From positions 1 through 64,000 of the forward strand of contig VXAZ01000591.1 in the NCBI GenBank assembly GCA_013399875.1: a stretch of DNA of 64,000 nucleotides. Direction: 5' to 3'. Positions 39,676-63,485 of the stretch are shown piece by piece. Under the pieces are notes generated by a model. The model was not told the origin of the DNA. It did no database searches and was given only the letters and a program-made list of their open reading frames with translations. This DNA is from Gymnorhina tibicen (Eukaryota; Chordata; Aves; Passeriformes; Artamidae). Every line of letters starts with the position of its first letter. Position 1 is the first letter of the stretch. The position numbers were made by a program, and so were the translations under genes.

Positions 39676-42517
39676 GTAGGTGCCAAAAATTGGGAGCTGG
39701 ATGTGTCTGTGTCGTGTTTTTAAGTCACACGTGTGTAAATCCTGCCCTAAATCCCCATTCTAATTCATTGTGTCCAATCACTGATTCTAAACTCACTCTC
39801 ACTTAGAACTCACACTTCATAATAATAAGGAAAGGTGAAGAAGCAAAAAACCAGGCAAACCAGCAGCCATTTGCAGGAGGAACCAGTGAAAATGCCAAAA
39901 TGGGTTGGATTTCGGGTGTGGAGAACACAGGAGGCATCACTAATTTTAATGTTAATGATATTAATAAAGAAAAGGAAAAATGTCATTCTAGTTGAGGCTT
40001 TTTTTAAATAACTCTGCTCCTCATTGTGCTGTAAAGTAATTGAACCTTGGGTTTGGGGCTTTTTTATAATTGAATTTAATATTAGAATAATTAGTCCCTT
40101 AGTACAATGATGGGGAGTGGCATCTGATTAGAAGAATCACCATTTGTCTGCTCCTGTGGCTTCGAAGTGGAATTTTTGTTGAGAACAGCCCATTTTCTGT
40201 TTAGAAATGTGGGGAATTGCTGTTCAGGGTGGGTTGGAACATCAGCTGTAGGGTAGTAGAGGAGGCAGGATATGGATACATAGAAATGAAAGAATTTTTC
40301 TTGAAATACAAATGGAAGAATTTCTATCGAAATACAAATTTAAAAAAAAATTCATTTAATCTGCAATGCTGAGAAATAATTTTAGCAACCTCTCCTCAGT
40401 TTGAATTATTTCCCATCTAAAAAATCAACCCCCAACCTCCAAACTGACAAACAATCCTGAAATCCAAGGAAACCGACCCTGCATCCCTCTTGCACCCCGA
40501 AATCCCAACAAATCCCCCAAAGTGCTGCTTCAGAGTAATTTCTGTTCTCTAAATCCCGTGTCCTCCAGGCTCTGTGTGTGGCTGTGTCTTGAGAAGGGCC
40601 TGAACCAAGAACAAATTGGGATTTAATGATGAGTCACAGTTGCTGAGGCACGGCCAGGTCTGGTTTCTCCCGTCCCAGTGCAATCCTGGCAGGATAATCC
40701 CAGATCTTTAGGGATGCAGAGCGTTCCCTCTCCCACCTCCCCGTGCTGTTTCCTTGCCTTTCAGAGGAGCTGTTCCCTCCTGCTTGTGCCTTTCTCTGGA
40801 GCCCCTGGCACGGGGAATTTTTCCTTCTCAGCACAGCCCCATTGCTATGGAGACGCTGGGGTGGGGATTTGTGACCTGCTCTGTTCTCCCTCCTTCTGCC
40901 CATGTTTGCCATACGTGGCCACTTCAATTTCCTTCCCGTTCTTGAGGGATTTCCTTCCCAGTTTTTTTTTTTTTTTAAGTAGAAAAGCCTGGATGGATCC
41001 TTTTGTTTAAATATCCCCCTCCTCGTCCCCTCCCTCGGTGCTGCTGTTCCATCAGGGTTACCCAGCAATGCATTCAAAAGATTATTGATTTCTTGTCTGA
41101 CCTCCTGCAATCCCATCCTCTGGAAGGATGGAGGCTTTTTACAAAGGAAACTGTCACAGAAATCACATCTCGGATAATATTCCACCGGTACAGCTTATTC
41201 CAGGAAGGAAGAATTTACCGTGCAAAAGAAAAGGGTAGCAGGAGTTGGGTGAGCTCAGTTCTCACCGAGGATTTCAGCACCAGGTGCACAATTTTGCTGT
41301 GTTTTACAGGCAGGAGGTTATTAAACAAAATTAAACATTCCTTTTGGGAAGCTCCTGATGGATTCTCCACAGCCTGAGGAGCGTAGTTTTGTGTTCAAGG
41401 CCCCGCATTCTGACCCGATCTCCACCTTTCCTTCTCTGCTCCAACAGCAAAAAATCAATTCACATTTCCCTCATTCAAAATATAAAATGCCATCAACCCT
41501 TCAGAAAATTATTTGGAGTGAAGCACCGTGATAGAGGTGACGCTGCTTGATTTCAAATTCCACTTTTTCGTGCTTTAAGCTGGGGAAAAAAAAAATCATC
41601 TGTTTAGCTGGTTGTGCTTTTTCTTGCCCTTTTTGTTTTGCTTTGGGGCCCCACTCAGCCGTTCTGGGGTTTGATGTGTTGGTCCTGTTGCCCTGTTCCC
41701 CTGCCAGTGAGATAAACTGGCGAGAGGAAAGGCTGGTAAAGCTTTCAGGGGCTAAAATATTAGAGCTTTTCCTGGAAAAGGAAAAAAAAAAAACCCTGTT
41801 TGTGGATCAGGGCTGGCTGTAACCTCCCCACCCCCCTGAGCAGCATCCAGGGGCTCCCAGAGCCTCTCCCCAGCCTCTGGGGAGAGTGGATTTAATTTCT
41901 GGCGTGAGCAGCTTGCCCATCCCTCATCACTGAGCCTGTGACTGTGACACAGCGCTGTTCCCGAAGGAAATATTCCTTGGGGACAGGGATTTTGCAGGAA
42001 ATGTGTCTGCTGTGCACAGGCAACCTCTGGAAGCTGGTGTTTGTGCTTGAATTTGCAAGGCAGAAGGTGAATATTGTTTTGAGCACGGCTGTCCTGGTGC
42101 TCTCCTGGTCCATCCTGGAGCTGGAAATCCTGAGAGGAAGAGACATTCAAATGCCAGCAGATTTTAGGCTGGAATTTGGGGTGTTTCCCTCCTTGTTTAT
42201 GCCTCTGTTAATCCATGGAGTTAATCCTGGGAGTGAGAGGAGAGACAGGAGTTCAGTGCTTTCAGTGTTCAACCTGTTGCTGGTTTTTATAGGCTCATTA
42301 AGGTTGGAAAAGACCTCCAAAGTCATGGAGTTTGCATTTCCATGGGATCATCATCACCCTCACGAGGGTGGCCACCTTCCCACACCTTTTCCACGTCATT
42401 TGTACCCCTGGCAGTGGCACAAAGCCCTTCCTTGCTCCCCTGAGTCCCTCAGTGACTGGCAAGGCCCATCCTAAAGTATCCATGGATTTGGGATTGTCAT
42501 GAGTCGTGTCCCTGCAG
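39676..42517. other. Intron 11 (2.8 kb)
   Basis: AT-rich at the start, mixed later. It ends with an antisense CR1 (42292-42480) close to exon 12. No gene is seen. Confidence 0.8.
42292..42480 (-). repeat. CR1 LINE 3' fragment, antisense, diverged
   Basis: 'aggttggaaaagacctccaa' at 42301 followed by 'agtcatggagtttgcatttc' marks the backwards CR1 3' end. The remainder is diverged. It stops about 40 bp before exon 12. Confidence 0.75.
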
Positions 42518-42693
42518 GAGAAGCCGTGCCCGAGGAGGAGCAGATCAGTGCCAAGGACCAGAAGAACCTGGAGCCTTGTGATAACACCCCAATCATTGAT
42601 AACATCACCCCCGTGGTGGCCAGCATCTCCACAGAGGAGAAGCAGAAATACGATGAGGAGATTGCCAGTCTCTACAGGCAGCTGGATGATAAG
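42518..42693 (+). CDS. KIF5C: KIF5C exon 12: stalk, residues 373-431
   Basis: Between CCTGCAG and GTGGGA; 176 bp, phase 1 in and 0 out. It starts [20 protein letters not shown] and continues through DNTPIIDNI, a flexible segment after the neck (hinge 1), then SLYRQLDDK, where the stalk coil begins. Non-coil, proline-containing sequence is expected here. Confidence 0.98.
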
Positions 42694-43932
42694 GTGGGAA
42701 CGTTTGATTCCAGGTGGAAATGCCAAGATGGGTATGGTTTTTCTCTATTTCTTGAGCACTGTGAACTGGGAAATGTTGGAAAATTCCAAACACTGCATAA
42801 AAGCAGATCCTGTCAGCTCTCCACCCCCTTTCCCTGTGTTTGGGAGCATTCTCCAGGAAATCAGAGCCAAGTTTTCCTTCAATTTTAAGCTCAGGCTTTT
42901 CCTTTTCCTCAGTGATTTCTGTAAAATCCCTCAGCAAACTGTAACATTATCCTGGAGGTCACCAGGGAAAGAAAGAAAGAAAGGGTGACTGTCCTTAATA
43001 ATTCCAGCTATTAGAATTTTCAGGAAAATTATATCCCCACCCCCTTTTGTTTGTGTTGCTGGAGCTGCAAACACAGCCCCAAGTGCAGGTGGCTCATTTA
43101 TTTATTTCTTTGCACAGCTTGAGGGATGGCACTTAAAGCTCTCAGCAATTCCCTCATCTGGCCATTAAGAGCTTTGGCTTGTGGGAAGATGAAAAGTGAG
43201 GGGGAAAAAAAAGGCCCAGAAAAAGCCACTCGCCCCCGTGGATGAGAGCAGCAAAAAGGCTGTCTAGAGAAAGGGCAGCTCTCACCATCAATCAATTCTC
43301 AATTTGAAAATTCAGCTGTAATTGGCAGGAAAACAGCAGTAAAGAGCCCAGTGTGTCCTTGCCTGTTAAAACTGGAGTTTGGCTGTTGGTGGGTGCAGAG
43401 GAATTGTGTTTAAACCTTAATTTTGGCGTGCCCGAGGTGTCCCTGCACGGTCTGGTTGTGCAGCAGCGTTGATGGCACTGAAGAGAGCAGTTTTCTGTGA
43501 GAAATCCCAGCGTTTCTCTGATTGCATCCCCAGCAGCAATCTCCAGCTTTTACATTTTGATTAGGAGAAGAAAACTTCAGTCCTTCTTTCACTTGCCTCA
43601 TCAGAAGCAGCAAAGCCCATTGAGTTGTTCTGGAGGGACCTGGCAGCAGGTTTGAGTTTTTCCCTAGAAAACATGGGAAGCATAATTTGGCGCAGCACTG
43701 TAGGAAATGAGAAGATATTTGATCCCAAGCAGAGAGATCCCAAGCCCAAAATATCTCCATTTACACCAGTGTTGACAGCTTTTACTGCAGAGCTCTGTGG
43801 ATGTTTATTTTTCTCTCCCCTCGCAAAGTTTGCTGAATTATTCCCCTTTCTTTTCTAGAAAGGGGAGAGAAAACGCGATCAAATGAGAGCTGGGAAGAGA
43901 AATTAAAAATCCCCACCCCTCTTTCATTGCAG
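42694..43932. other. Intron 12 (1.2 kb)
   Basis: Unique intronic sequence with a GAAAGAAAGAAAG run near 42969. No gene or clear transposon seen. Confidence 0.75.
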
Positions 43933-44001
43933 GATGATGAAATCAACCAGCAGAGCCAGTTGGCTGAAAAACTAAAGCAGCAAATGTTGGATCAAGAGGA
44001 G
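43933..44001 (+). CDS. KIF5C: KIF5C exon 13: stalk coiled coil, residues 432-454
   Basis: Between TTGCAG and GTAAGA; 69 bp, 23 codons, phase 0. It reads DDEINQQSQLAEKLKQQMLD then QEE, heptad-rich coiled coil of the first stalk segment. Confidence 0.97.
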
Positions 44002-48233
<4,232 letters not shown>

Positions 48234-48380
48234 AGCGCCCTGACAGCGACCCAGAGGGAGCTGGGCCAGCTGCAGGAGCTCAGTAACCACCAGAAGAAGA
48301 GAGCCACGGAAATCCTGAACCTGCTGCTCAAGGACCTGGGCGAGATCGGGGGAATCATCGGCACCAACGATGTGAAAACC
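48234..48380 (+). CDS. KIF5C: KIF5C exon 15: stalk, residues 524-572
   Basis: Between TTCCAG and GTGAGT; 147 bp, 49 codons, phase 0. It begins [20 protein letters not shown] and ends with [17 protein letters not shown], a glycine-rich break in the coiled coil that corresponds to the central hinge where kinesin-1 folds on itself. Confidence 0.98.
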
Positions 48381-48440
48381 GTGAGTGGGCTTTGTGCTTC
48401 CCCCGGCTCCTCCTGCAGGGAAAAACCCTCCAGCAAATCA

Positions 48441-48890
48441 GGGAATCCCAGAGGGGTTTGGCTTGGAAGGGACTTAAAGCTCATCCAGTTCCAAATCCCC
48501 TGCCCTGGGCAGGGGCACCTCCCACTATCCCAGGCTGCTCCAAGTCCTGTCCTTGGATACTTCCAGGGATCCAGAGGCAGCCACAGCTTCTCTGGGCTTC
48601 CTGTGCCAGAGCCTCTCCATCCTCCCAGCCAGGAATTCCCTCCCAATATCCCATCCATCCCTGCCCTCTGGCAGTGGGAAGCCATTCCCTGTGTCCTGTC
48701 CCTCCATCCCTTGTCCCCAGTCCCTCTCCAGCTCTCCTGGAGCCCCTTGAGGCCCTGGAAGGGGCTCTGAGCTCTCCCTGGAGCCTTCTCTTCTCCAGGT
48801 GAACATTCCCAGCTCTCCCAGCCTGGCTCCAGCCCTGGGAGCATCAGGAGAAGTGGAATACATGGATCCAGCAGTCCTTCTCCCAGGACA
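48441..48890 (-). repeat. CR1 LINE 3' fragment, antisense, ~450 bp
   Basis: The longest CR1 copy in the window. It starts 'gggaatcccagaggggtttg' and runs through 'ggatacttccagggatccag', then 'ctggaaggggctctgagctc' and 'ggagccttctcttctccagg', all typical of CR1 3' sequence read backwards. Confidence 0.92.
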
Positions 48891-49974
48891 TTCTGTGTCA
48901 ATCCTGGCTGAGCATGCAGGAAGGCACTGCAGAGCTCTGGCTGGCTGGGAGAGGCTCAGTGTCTGAGCTCACAGTTCCCACAGTCATTCCCAGCTCAATA
49001 TTTGGGGCCAGAGCCCATCTGGGAGTCACTGAACTGATTAATGGGGGGTCTGAGTTCCCCCCAAAGCAATACACACGTAGCCCAACTCCTTCCTTAGCTG
49101 GCAGAACTCAGAATTCCCAGAATCTGAAATAGCTTCATAGGTGAGATTTGGCTTCTGGGGTGGCCAGTTTTAGGTCTGAAGGTTGGCGCAAATTTTGGTC
49201 AGGCCTGCTTTGAGATTTGGCTTTGGGGATACAGCAGAGGAGGTGGCTGCTCACTTTGTCACATCTGTAGACAAACAAAATGCTGATTTCAGAGAAAATA
49301 TTTGTATGGTCGTTGCTGAATGGCAGTGATGGAAACTTTCCAGGGCCTGGAAAATCTCCCTGGTGGTGGTAGTGCCGTCTTTGTCCATTTCATAAGAAAT
49401 AGCAGTGCTTAAAACTGGCTAAGTTCATTTTTGAGACGGATGAAAACTCCCTGCAATGCATTTTTGTTACTTTTAGTTCACTTTTTTTGTTGATGTCCTG
49501 CCAAGGCCCCCTTAGGACAGCGGGAGCTCCAGCCTGTCCTGCTGCAGAGGACACAACCCCCGCTGCCCGTGTGGTTCCGCAGATTCCAGCCTTTGGAGAT
49601 GTCACAGCAGCCTCTGGTGGCCGCAGGAGCAGGGACTGGGAGAGGAGAGCTTTGCAAATGGAGGCAGAGGCAGTTTGGTACAAGTTTCTGTAGGAACTGA
49701 GATGTCAGCACTTCAGGGACAGCTGTCAGTGGAAATAAGGCCAGACTGAGGAGCGTTTAGGAGAATAATTTCAAATTTGTTGGCAATTAGCATCTTCTCC
49801 AAGTGTGTCTAATTTCAGAGCAGACTGAAAATTTTGGAAGAAGTCTCATTTTTCAGGATTTTTGGGAGGAGAAGCAGCACGTGTTCCCTTCCCCTTGGCA
49901 GTGCTGGGAAAAGGGGGGAAGCAGATGAAGTTGAGCCGTGGCTTTGTTCAGGGAGAACTCGCACAGCTCCTCAG

Positions 49975-50195
49975 TGGAATATCCTGAGCTGGAAGGGACC
50001 CACAAGGATCAAAGTCCAGCTCCTGGCCCTGCACAGACACCCCAAAAATCCCACCCTGTGCCTGAGAGCATTGTCCAAACACTCCTGGAGCTCTGGCAGC
50101 CTTGGGAATGTGACCATTCCCTGGGGAGCCTGGGCAGTGCCCAGCACCCTCTGGGGGAAGAGCTTTTCCCTGAAATCCAACCTAGTACCTGGTAA
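49975..50195 (-). repeat. CR1 LINE 3' fragment, antisense
   Basis: The order 'atcctgagctggaagggacc', 'ccagctcctggccctgcaca', 'cctgagagcattgtccaaac' and 'tccctggggagcctgggcag' is CR1 and the same subtype as the copy at 20436. It lies about 350 bp before exon 16. Confidence 0.9.
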
Positions 50196-50428
50196 AGTGT
50201 ACGATATCCCTTCACACATATGTATAAAACATACAAGATAAAAGGACAAATCAAACCAAAAATTCAAAAATTCTGAAGGAAGATGTCTCCTTAATGTAAT
50301 AAGCGCTTTTTGCTTTGCGAAAAGATCCCAGTTTGGATTTTTTGTATCCTCCAAATACGAGTTTCAAGTTCCCAGAAATTCCCATGCAATAATCAACATC
50401 CTTCTCCCCTTCCCCAAACTCTTTCTAA

Positions 50429-54979
<4,551 letters not shown>

Positions 54980-55081
54980 TATGAACCAGAAGCTGCAGCT
55001 GGAACAGGAGAAGCTGAGTGCTGATTATGATAAATTAAAAATTGAGGACCAGGAAAGAGAAATGAAGCTGGAAAAGCTCAT
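54980..55081 (+). CDS. KIF5C: KIF5C exon 20: stalk coiled coil, residues 737-770
   Basis: Between TTCCAG and GTAAGT; 102 bp (1+33 codons+2). It encodes [20 protein letters not shown] then [13 protein letters not shown]. It leads into the light-chain-binding coil. Confidence 0.97.
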
Positions 55082-55687
55082 GTAAGTGCACAGTTTCCTC
55101 ACCTGGTATCCCTGAATCTCGTGCCTCTTCATGTGTCCATGGAAAATGTGCTTAGGGAGAGGGATTTGTGTTGGAATATTCACATTGAAAGTATCATTTC
55201 AATAGCAAAGCCAGCAGGAGCTACTAATAAATAATTACCAATTATTCTCTATTTTTGTACCACGGGCTTTTCAGTAGTGGCTTTGATGCTTGCCAAAAAG
55301 AGTTTATTAGAGCTCTGATTTTATAAAATACCACAGCAAGTGTTAAATCTCTCATTCCTTAGTACACAGCAAAAACAAGCAAGAAACAAGTTGGGAATTT
55401 TTCGTGGGGTTTTGTTGATTTTTGGGTTGGTTTTTTTTAAAGTAATAAATCAGATGCCTGAGTCAAAGCCTTTCCTGGAAATGAGAGAGAGAAATCCCAC
55501 GTGTGGACACAAAGGTGGAGGTGGTGACTGAGCCCTTCCACGTGAGAAAGCTGGATATTTGGGGCAGTCAGAAGCATCATTAGGGATGTACAGTTTGCTC
55601 CCACCTGCAGATGTGCTGCTCCAAGTGGGTGCTGGTTGGTTCTCCTCTGTTGAATGTGATTTATGTTCCGTGTTGTGATCTTTCCAG
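55082..55687. other. Intron 20 (0.6 kb)
   Basis: Unique sequence. No gene or repeat family is recognised. Confidence 0.8.
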
Positions 55688-55748
55688 ACTCCTTAATGAT
55701 AAAAGGGAACAAGCAAGAGAAGACCTTAAAGGGCTGGAGGAAACAGTG
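55688..55748 (+). CDS. KIF5C: KIF5C exon 21: light-chain-binding coil, residues 771-791
   Basis: Between TTCCAG and GTAGGT; 61 bp, entering in phase 2 and leaving in phase 0. It encodes LLNDKREQAREDLKGLEETV after a split Ile. In kinesin-1 the heptads around residues 775-802 bind the light chains, and their sequence is conserved here. Confidence 0.97.
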
Positions 55749-56888
<1,140 letters not shown>

Positions 56889-57252
56889 TAGCCACTAAAC
56901 TCCTTGGCATTAGGAGTTAGAGCTGCTCTTCCCACTCCCTGTGATTCTAGGAACGTGCTAAAGAAGGAATTATTATTTTTCTGTGAGAATAGATCTGTTT
57001 TGGCACTAAGAAATGCTTAAAAATAGCTGGTTTCTGGGGGGATTGTGCATCCCCAACTCTGACTCCTAGCCTGAAGCTGCTCAGAGGCACCTTGGAGGTG
57101 ACTGGAGTGGATTCAACCAGCAGAGTAAGAAAATAATGGAACTGGGGTTTTCTGTGCAGCTGAAGGGCTGGTGTCTCCCTGGGCTGCTGAGGTTGGTCAT
57201 TTCTGTGCTTGTCCACATCTGTGTCCTCCCTCCTTCATGGAATTTCAGTTTC

Positions 57253-57480
57253 ACTGAATCTCAGACTGGTTTGGGTTGGAAGGGACACTAAATCCTATCC
57301 CATTCCACCCCTGCCATCAGCAGGGACACCTCCCACTACCCCAGGGTGCTCCAAGCCCCGTCCAGCCTGGCCTTGGACACTTCCAGGGATCCAGGGGCAG
57401 CCACAGCTGCTCTGGGCACCCTGTGCCAGGGCCTCCCCACCCTCCCAGGGAAGAATTTCTCCCTAAAATCTCCTCTCCCA
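57253..57480 (-). repeat. CR1 LINE 3' fragment, antisense
   Basis: Clear CR1 order: 'ggtttgggttggaagggaca', 'cagcagggacacctcccact', 'gccttggacacttccaggga' and 'cagctgctctgggcaccctg'. Confidence 0.92.
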
Positions 57481-58857
57481 GTATGCTGGAGCTGTGTCCC
57501 ACTGTTGAGGTGCACAACACTAAACACTAAAGCTGTTTTGATTTCCTTTTTGAGCAGTGGCACAACACTGTGCACTGCACTCTCCTGAAGCTGCATTAGT
57601 GACCCACACTCCCAGATTTGCTTTAATTATTCCTGTGGGAGTGCCAAAAGAGCAGGAAGTGCTGGACTGTGACAAGTGTCCGCTAAGGTTTGGGGTTTTG
57701 AGATTCCCAGGGAACAGATGGTTTAAAGACCTACTTTCTAAATGTGGAAACTGGGACATGTTCAGAGTGGTTTTTCTTTTACCATTTTGCCTTTTTTTTT
57801 TTGCACTCATTTCATGCATCTGCTGGGTTTCAAATGTGGATTTTTATAGTTCTCATTAGCGTGTATTTACTCAAAATCAACTTGGAATCCACATCTTGTA
57901 GGAAACTTAGAGGGGAAAAGTGACATCGTACTTGATAGCACCCTGCTTGGATTTTGTACCGTAACTATTTCACACAACAAGGGCTTAACACTTGCAGAAA
58001 AATCACATTGTGACAATGTTTTTTTAGCTTGTTTGTGTTTTTCTCCAGCACTAAGCCTGGCCCAGCAGGTGTAAAATGCTCTGATTGTTAAACAACGTGT
58101 GACTATCAGGACATGCTGTTGCTTTGCTGTATTATTAATGTGGTTGTTAATCCACTTTTCACTCCAGAAAAGGGAGACTCACTCCTTTGGAGCAGATTTC
58201 TGTTGACTTCCAGCAGTGGTGTAATCTGTTCAGTAGAAATTGTGCTGGATTTTCTGCCCGTTTGCATCAGTTTTGTGTTTATTAAAAATCAATCCTCTCT
58301 CGACTGCTGCTGTGTGGGAAGTCAGATGTGGTTTGGGTAATTGATAGACCCTGTTCAGGTTCATGTTAAACTGAGGAAGTGCACGACTTCAAAGTTGCAT
58401 TTAATCATTATATTTACAGTTACAGGCCTAAAAGTGATTTCTTAGTGAAGTTCCCACAGGTGAGCACATCAGAACCACTGGAAATGATGAATTTGGGATA
58501 ATCCCCGGTGTTGTCTGTAAGACATATTCAAGCATAATTATTTTAAAATAATGAGGTGATCAAGCACTTGCAAAATCCTGGCTATTTCTGTGTTCTGAGG
58601 AACTGCAGAGTTTCTGCTGCAGTTTTTGAAGTGTAGAGAAGCAGATCTGGCTGTCGAGGGCTCTGCAGTGGCAGGGTCAGCCCTGGAGTCCTCATCTTTC
58701 GGGATCAGCTCTGTGGAATCTTGTTGAATGGAATAAACTCTATTTTTCTTTGATCTTTCTGGACAATTTAAATGAGTATCGCTCCTCAGCCAGACAAATG
58801 AATTTTGTGAGTAAAACGGAGCTTGGATGACGCTCTCAGGCACAGGGTGGGATTGTT

Positions 58858-58897
58858 GGGGTGCCCCATGTGGAGTGAGGAGCTGGACTTGATCCTT

Positions 58898-58925
<28 letters not shown>
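58858..58925 (+). repeat. CR1 LINE 3' tail, sense
   Basis: 'gagctggacttgatccttgt' followed by 'gggtccattccagctcagga' is the sense-strand CR1 3' end. The second half is inside the first copy of the triplication. Confidence 0.8.
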
Positions 58926-60662
<1,737 letters not shown>

Positions 60663-60776
60663 CCAAGCCCATCCGGCCCGGTCACTACCCAGCTTCTTCT
60701 CCGACGGCCGTCCACGCCATCCGGGGGGGAGGCATGTCCAACTCCAGCTACTACCACAACACCAAATAAACGAGAG
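60663..60776 (+). CDS. KIF5C: KIF5C exon 25: IAK tail and stop codon, residues 923-957
   Basis: Follows CTGCAG; the coding part is 60663-60769 with TAA at 60767-60769, then seven bases and the donor GTAAGG at 60777. It completes IAKPIRPG, the motif that folds back on the motor head to switch it off, then [15 protein letters not shown]. The last 12 residues ([11 protein letters not shown] ending) differ from the human GSSSNSTHYQK-type ending that I recall. The total is 957 residues if exon 1 supplies 42. Confidence 0.95.
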
Positions 60777-63004
60777 GTAAGGCCGGAGTAACTCACTCAG
60801 CTCTTCTCCCACTGGTCACTCAGTCCCCTCATGTTTCAATCTTGCTTTTAGGAGACCCACACTAGGTTTTTTTTTCTATTTTTAGTAGTTGTTTGCTGAT
60901 AATTACAACACTCACTAATTGAGTGCCTGTTAAGAGGCTTTGCCAGCTGCTGGGGAGAGGTTTTATTTTAATGACTTACGACTTAAAAGTTTTTTAAAAA
61001 CTGCTCTGGTACACCTGGACTGAAGTTCACACATAGAGGCGTGAAACTCGTAGTAAAAATACAGTTCCAGAGGTTTCTTCTGCCAGTATCATCTTCTGCT
61101 TTCCATACCATGGATGTATTTCCATGTTGGGATATTCCAGCCTGGGATAGGGGTAGAGCAGCTGTCAGTGGCAGCAAGAGACATCTCCAAATTCAAGTGT
61201 CACCATTTGGCCAACTTTGCACTCTTAGTTCTCTTCATGAAAAACCTAAATATTTTACTTTCATTGCCAGGGTTTCTCCTAAGCAAAAGATGAGCAGCAT
61301 ATTCCCAGGAGGCTGTTCCATGGACTCCATCCTCCCATTTCTTTCTTTAAATGCTCATTATCAGAGAGAATTTTTATCTGCCTTATTTTAGATGATCACT
61401 TTATGCCACAGACATGCCAGGAGCCAGCTGGCAGCGAGTGGCTGTGAAAAGCAGCCCGGGGACAGCAAAGTTGTCCCTCCGAGTCTGGCTTTTTGGCCTC
61501 CTTGAGGATTAATTCTGTCTCTCGACTCTTTTCATGGTCTGTGGTTTCCTCAAGGCACTCTTGGGTGTTTGTAGCTTGTTTTGGGGGAATGTTTCATGTC
61601 AGGCTTGCATGCCAAGCATCCATCACGCCACACTCAAGCTGTTATTGTGCTGGGGGATTGTTCCTGCTCATTGTGTTTGCCGTGAGCTTCCAGCAACATA
61701 TTTCCTGTGTGGATAAATTAGGGCAAGGCTTTGCTGAGTGGTTTTGTGCATCAGCCCGTTCTGGTCCGAAATTGGCTTTTCCATCTCACGAGTGAGGTGC
61801 CTCTGTCCATCTGCTTCACTGCATTCCCACCTCTGTGAGCAGGCAAAGAGCGGGATACAGAACCTTGTCAAAGGTTTCTAAACATTTATTGTAACAGCTA
61901 CTCCGAGGGGGAAAAGCTGCCACCTGCCTCAAATAAAGGCACCTTTAATGTACCAGCTGCTGTGAAGTGAAGAGTCAGGCTCAAAACAGGCCACACGTGT
62001 CAGGTGAACAACTGTAGATGAATAAAAGTTGTTAATAAAATAACCGTGCTTCAAACTAGACGGGTTTGTAACAGCAAGACAGGACTGTGGAAGCCAAGAA
62101 AAAGCAATCAAGAGGTGTAAAATACCCACCAGGTATTTTAGATGCTGAGGTTTACATTTGAGGGCTGTGGAGCTGAGCAGATTCAGGCCACGTTGCAGAG
62201 GAGCAGCAGGGAAAATGAGGCTGGAGAAAAAGAAGATGGAAGATCTTGGGAGAAACTGGATAAAGTTATGGACTTGGGGTTTCTGGAAAAAATTAGGAAA
62301 AATCTGAAAACCAAATGGCAGCCCTGCAGGTTGGAATGAAATCATTTAAAGAAAGTGTTCTTGATTCTTTGCTCATATCTAGAAATAAGCAGGGTGTAGT
62401 CAGGGAAGGCTGGGAAGTGATTGGAGAAGGTAAATTCTCCTGAGTTTTGGTCCTTTGGTTAAGAATTTTATTGGCAAATTGCGACTCTTTGGCTGCCAAA
62501 ATCGGGAGTATCTGAGTAATCTGAATGCTGAGCTTGGGTGGAAAGCCAGGGGTCTGAGTAAGGGTGTTAGTAAAGGTACTGCTCGTGCACAGAAAACTTC
62601 ATCCAGATTATTGCCAGATTATTGCTGAGACGTTCCTGTGCTCTGCAGAAAGTGCTTTGGAATGGTGCAGTTCTACCCAGCTGGAATTAAAACAAAACTT
62701 TCTTTTATAGTCATTTAACAGCAGTGAAATAAAAGTGAGATTCCTATCTCAACATTTGTTCAGGAGAGATTTGTCTTGTGTTCATTCATTATTCACCATA
62801 AAGATAAAAGGCACTTAGGGCTGTTAGACTGGTCAGTGGTTATGATTGATTAACCCAGCAGATGGAAGAGAAAGAAATGTGGGATTTAATAAAATGTGCT
62901 TGTCTAATGTGCATATATAAAATTATAAAGTATATTTTTAGAATATTATCATTATATTATATATAAGATATTTTGGATATTTCTGTGAACACTTATATAT
63001 ATAT

Positions 63005-63039
<35 letters not shown>

Positions 63040-63485
63040 CATATCAGGAAAATATCTCTGTCAGGAGACAGAGAACAGAAGGATGGGTTTGGATTTGTAT
63101 TTTTTCATCCCTTTGATTTATAACTTTCAAACTCAGCTGCTGTTGCTTTCCTCCCTTACCACATGAGATAAACACACACCAACTCTTCGGCACATCCAAG
63201 CAGCCAAGAGAAAAATCCCCTTAAAGGAATAGAAAATTAAAGGGGGGGAAAAAAAGTTAGGCCTTTAGATGGTGTTTGGGTGAGACATAATTCCAGGTTG
63301 CAGGTGGCAGAGAGGGAATTCCACCAGGAGAACTGGCTCATTCTGTCTGTGACACCCAAATTCCATAAATTCTTTACGTGATTGCGGATTCATCGCTTTG
63401 GTTGCTGCCTGTCCAATTTGTGTGCTCTGCTTTCCAATCCCCCAAATCCACTAATTGTGCTCCCCTCTCTTGCTCTCTCTGGCAG
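60777..63485. other. Probable 3'UTR intron (2.7 kb)
   Basis: The donor GTAAGG at 60777 and the acceptor CTCTGGCAG ending at 63485 would remove this stretch. It includes a TA run and (GATA)8 at 62994-63039. If the donor is not used it would be 3'UTR or intergenic instead. No gene is recognised. Confidence 0.55.
62994..63039. repeat. (TA)n-(GATA)8 microsatellite
   Basis: A TA run joins eight perfect GATA units at 63008-63039, likely polymorphic in length. Confidence 0.95.
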
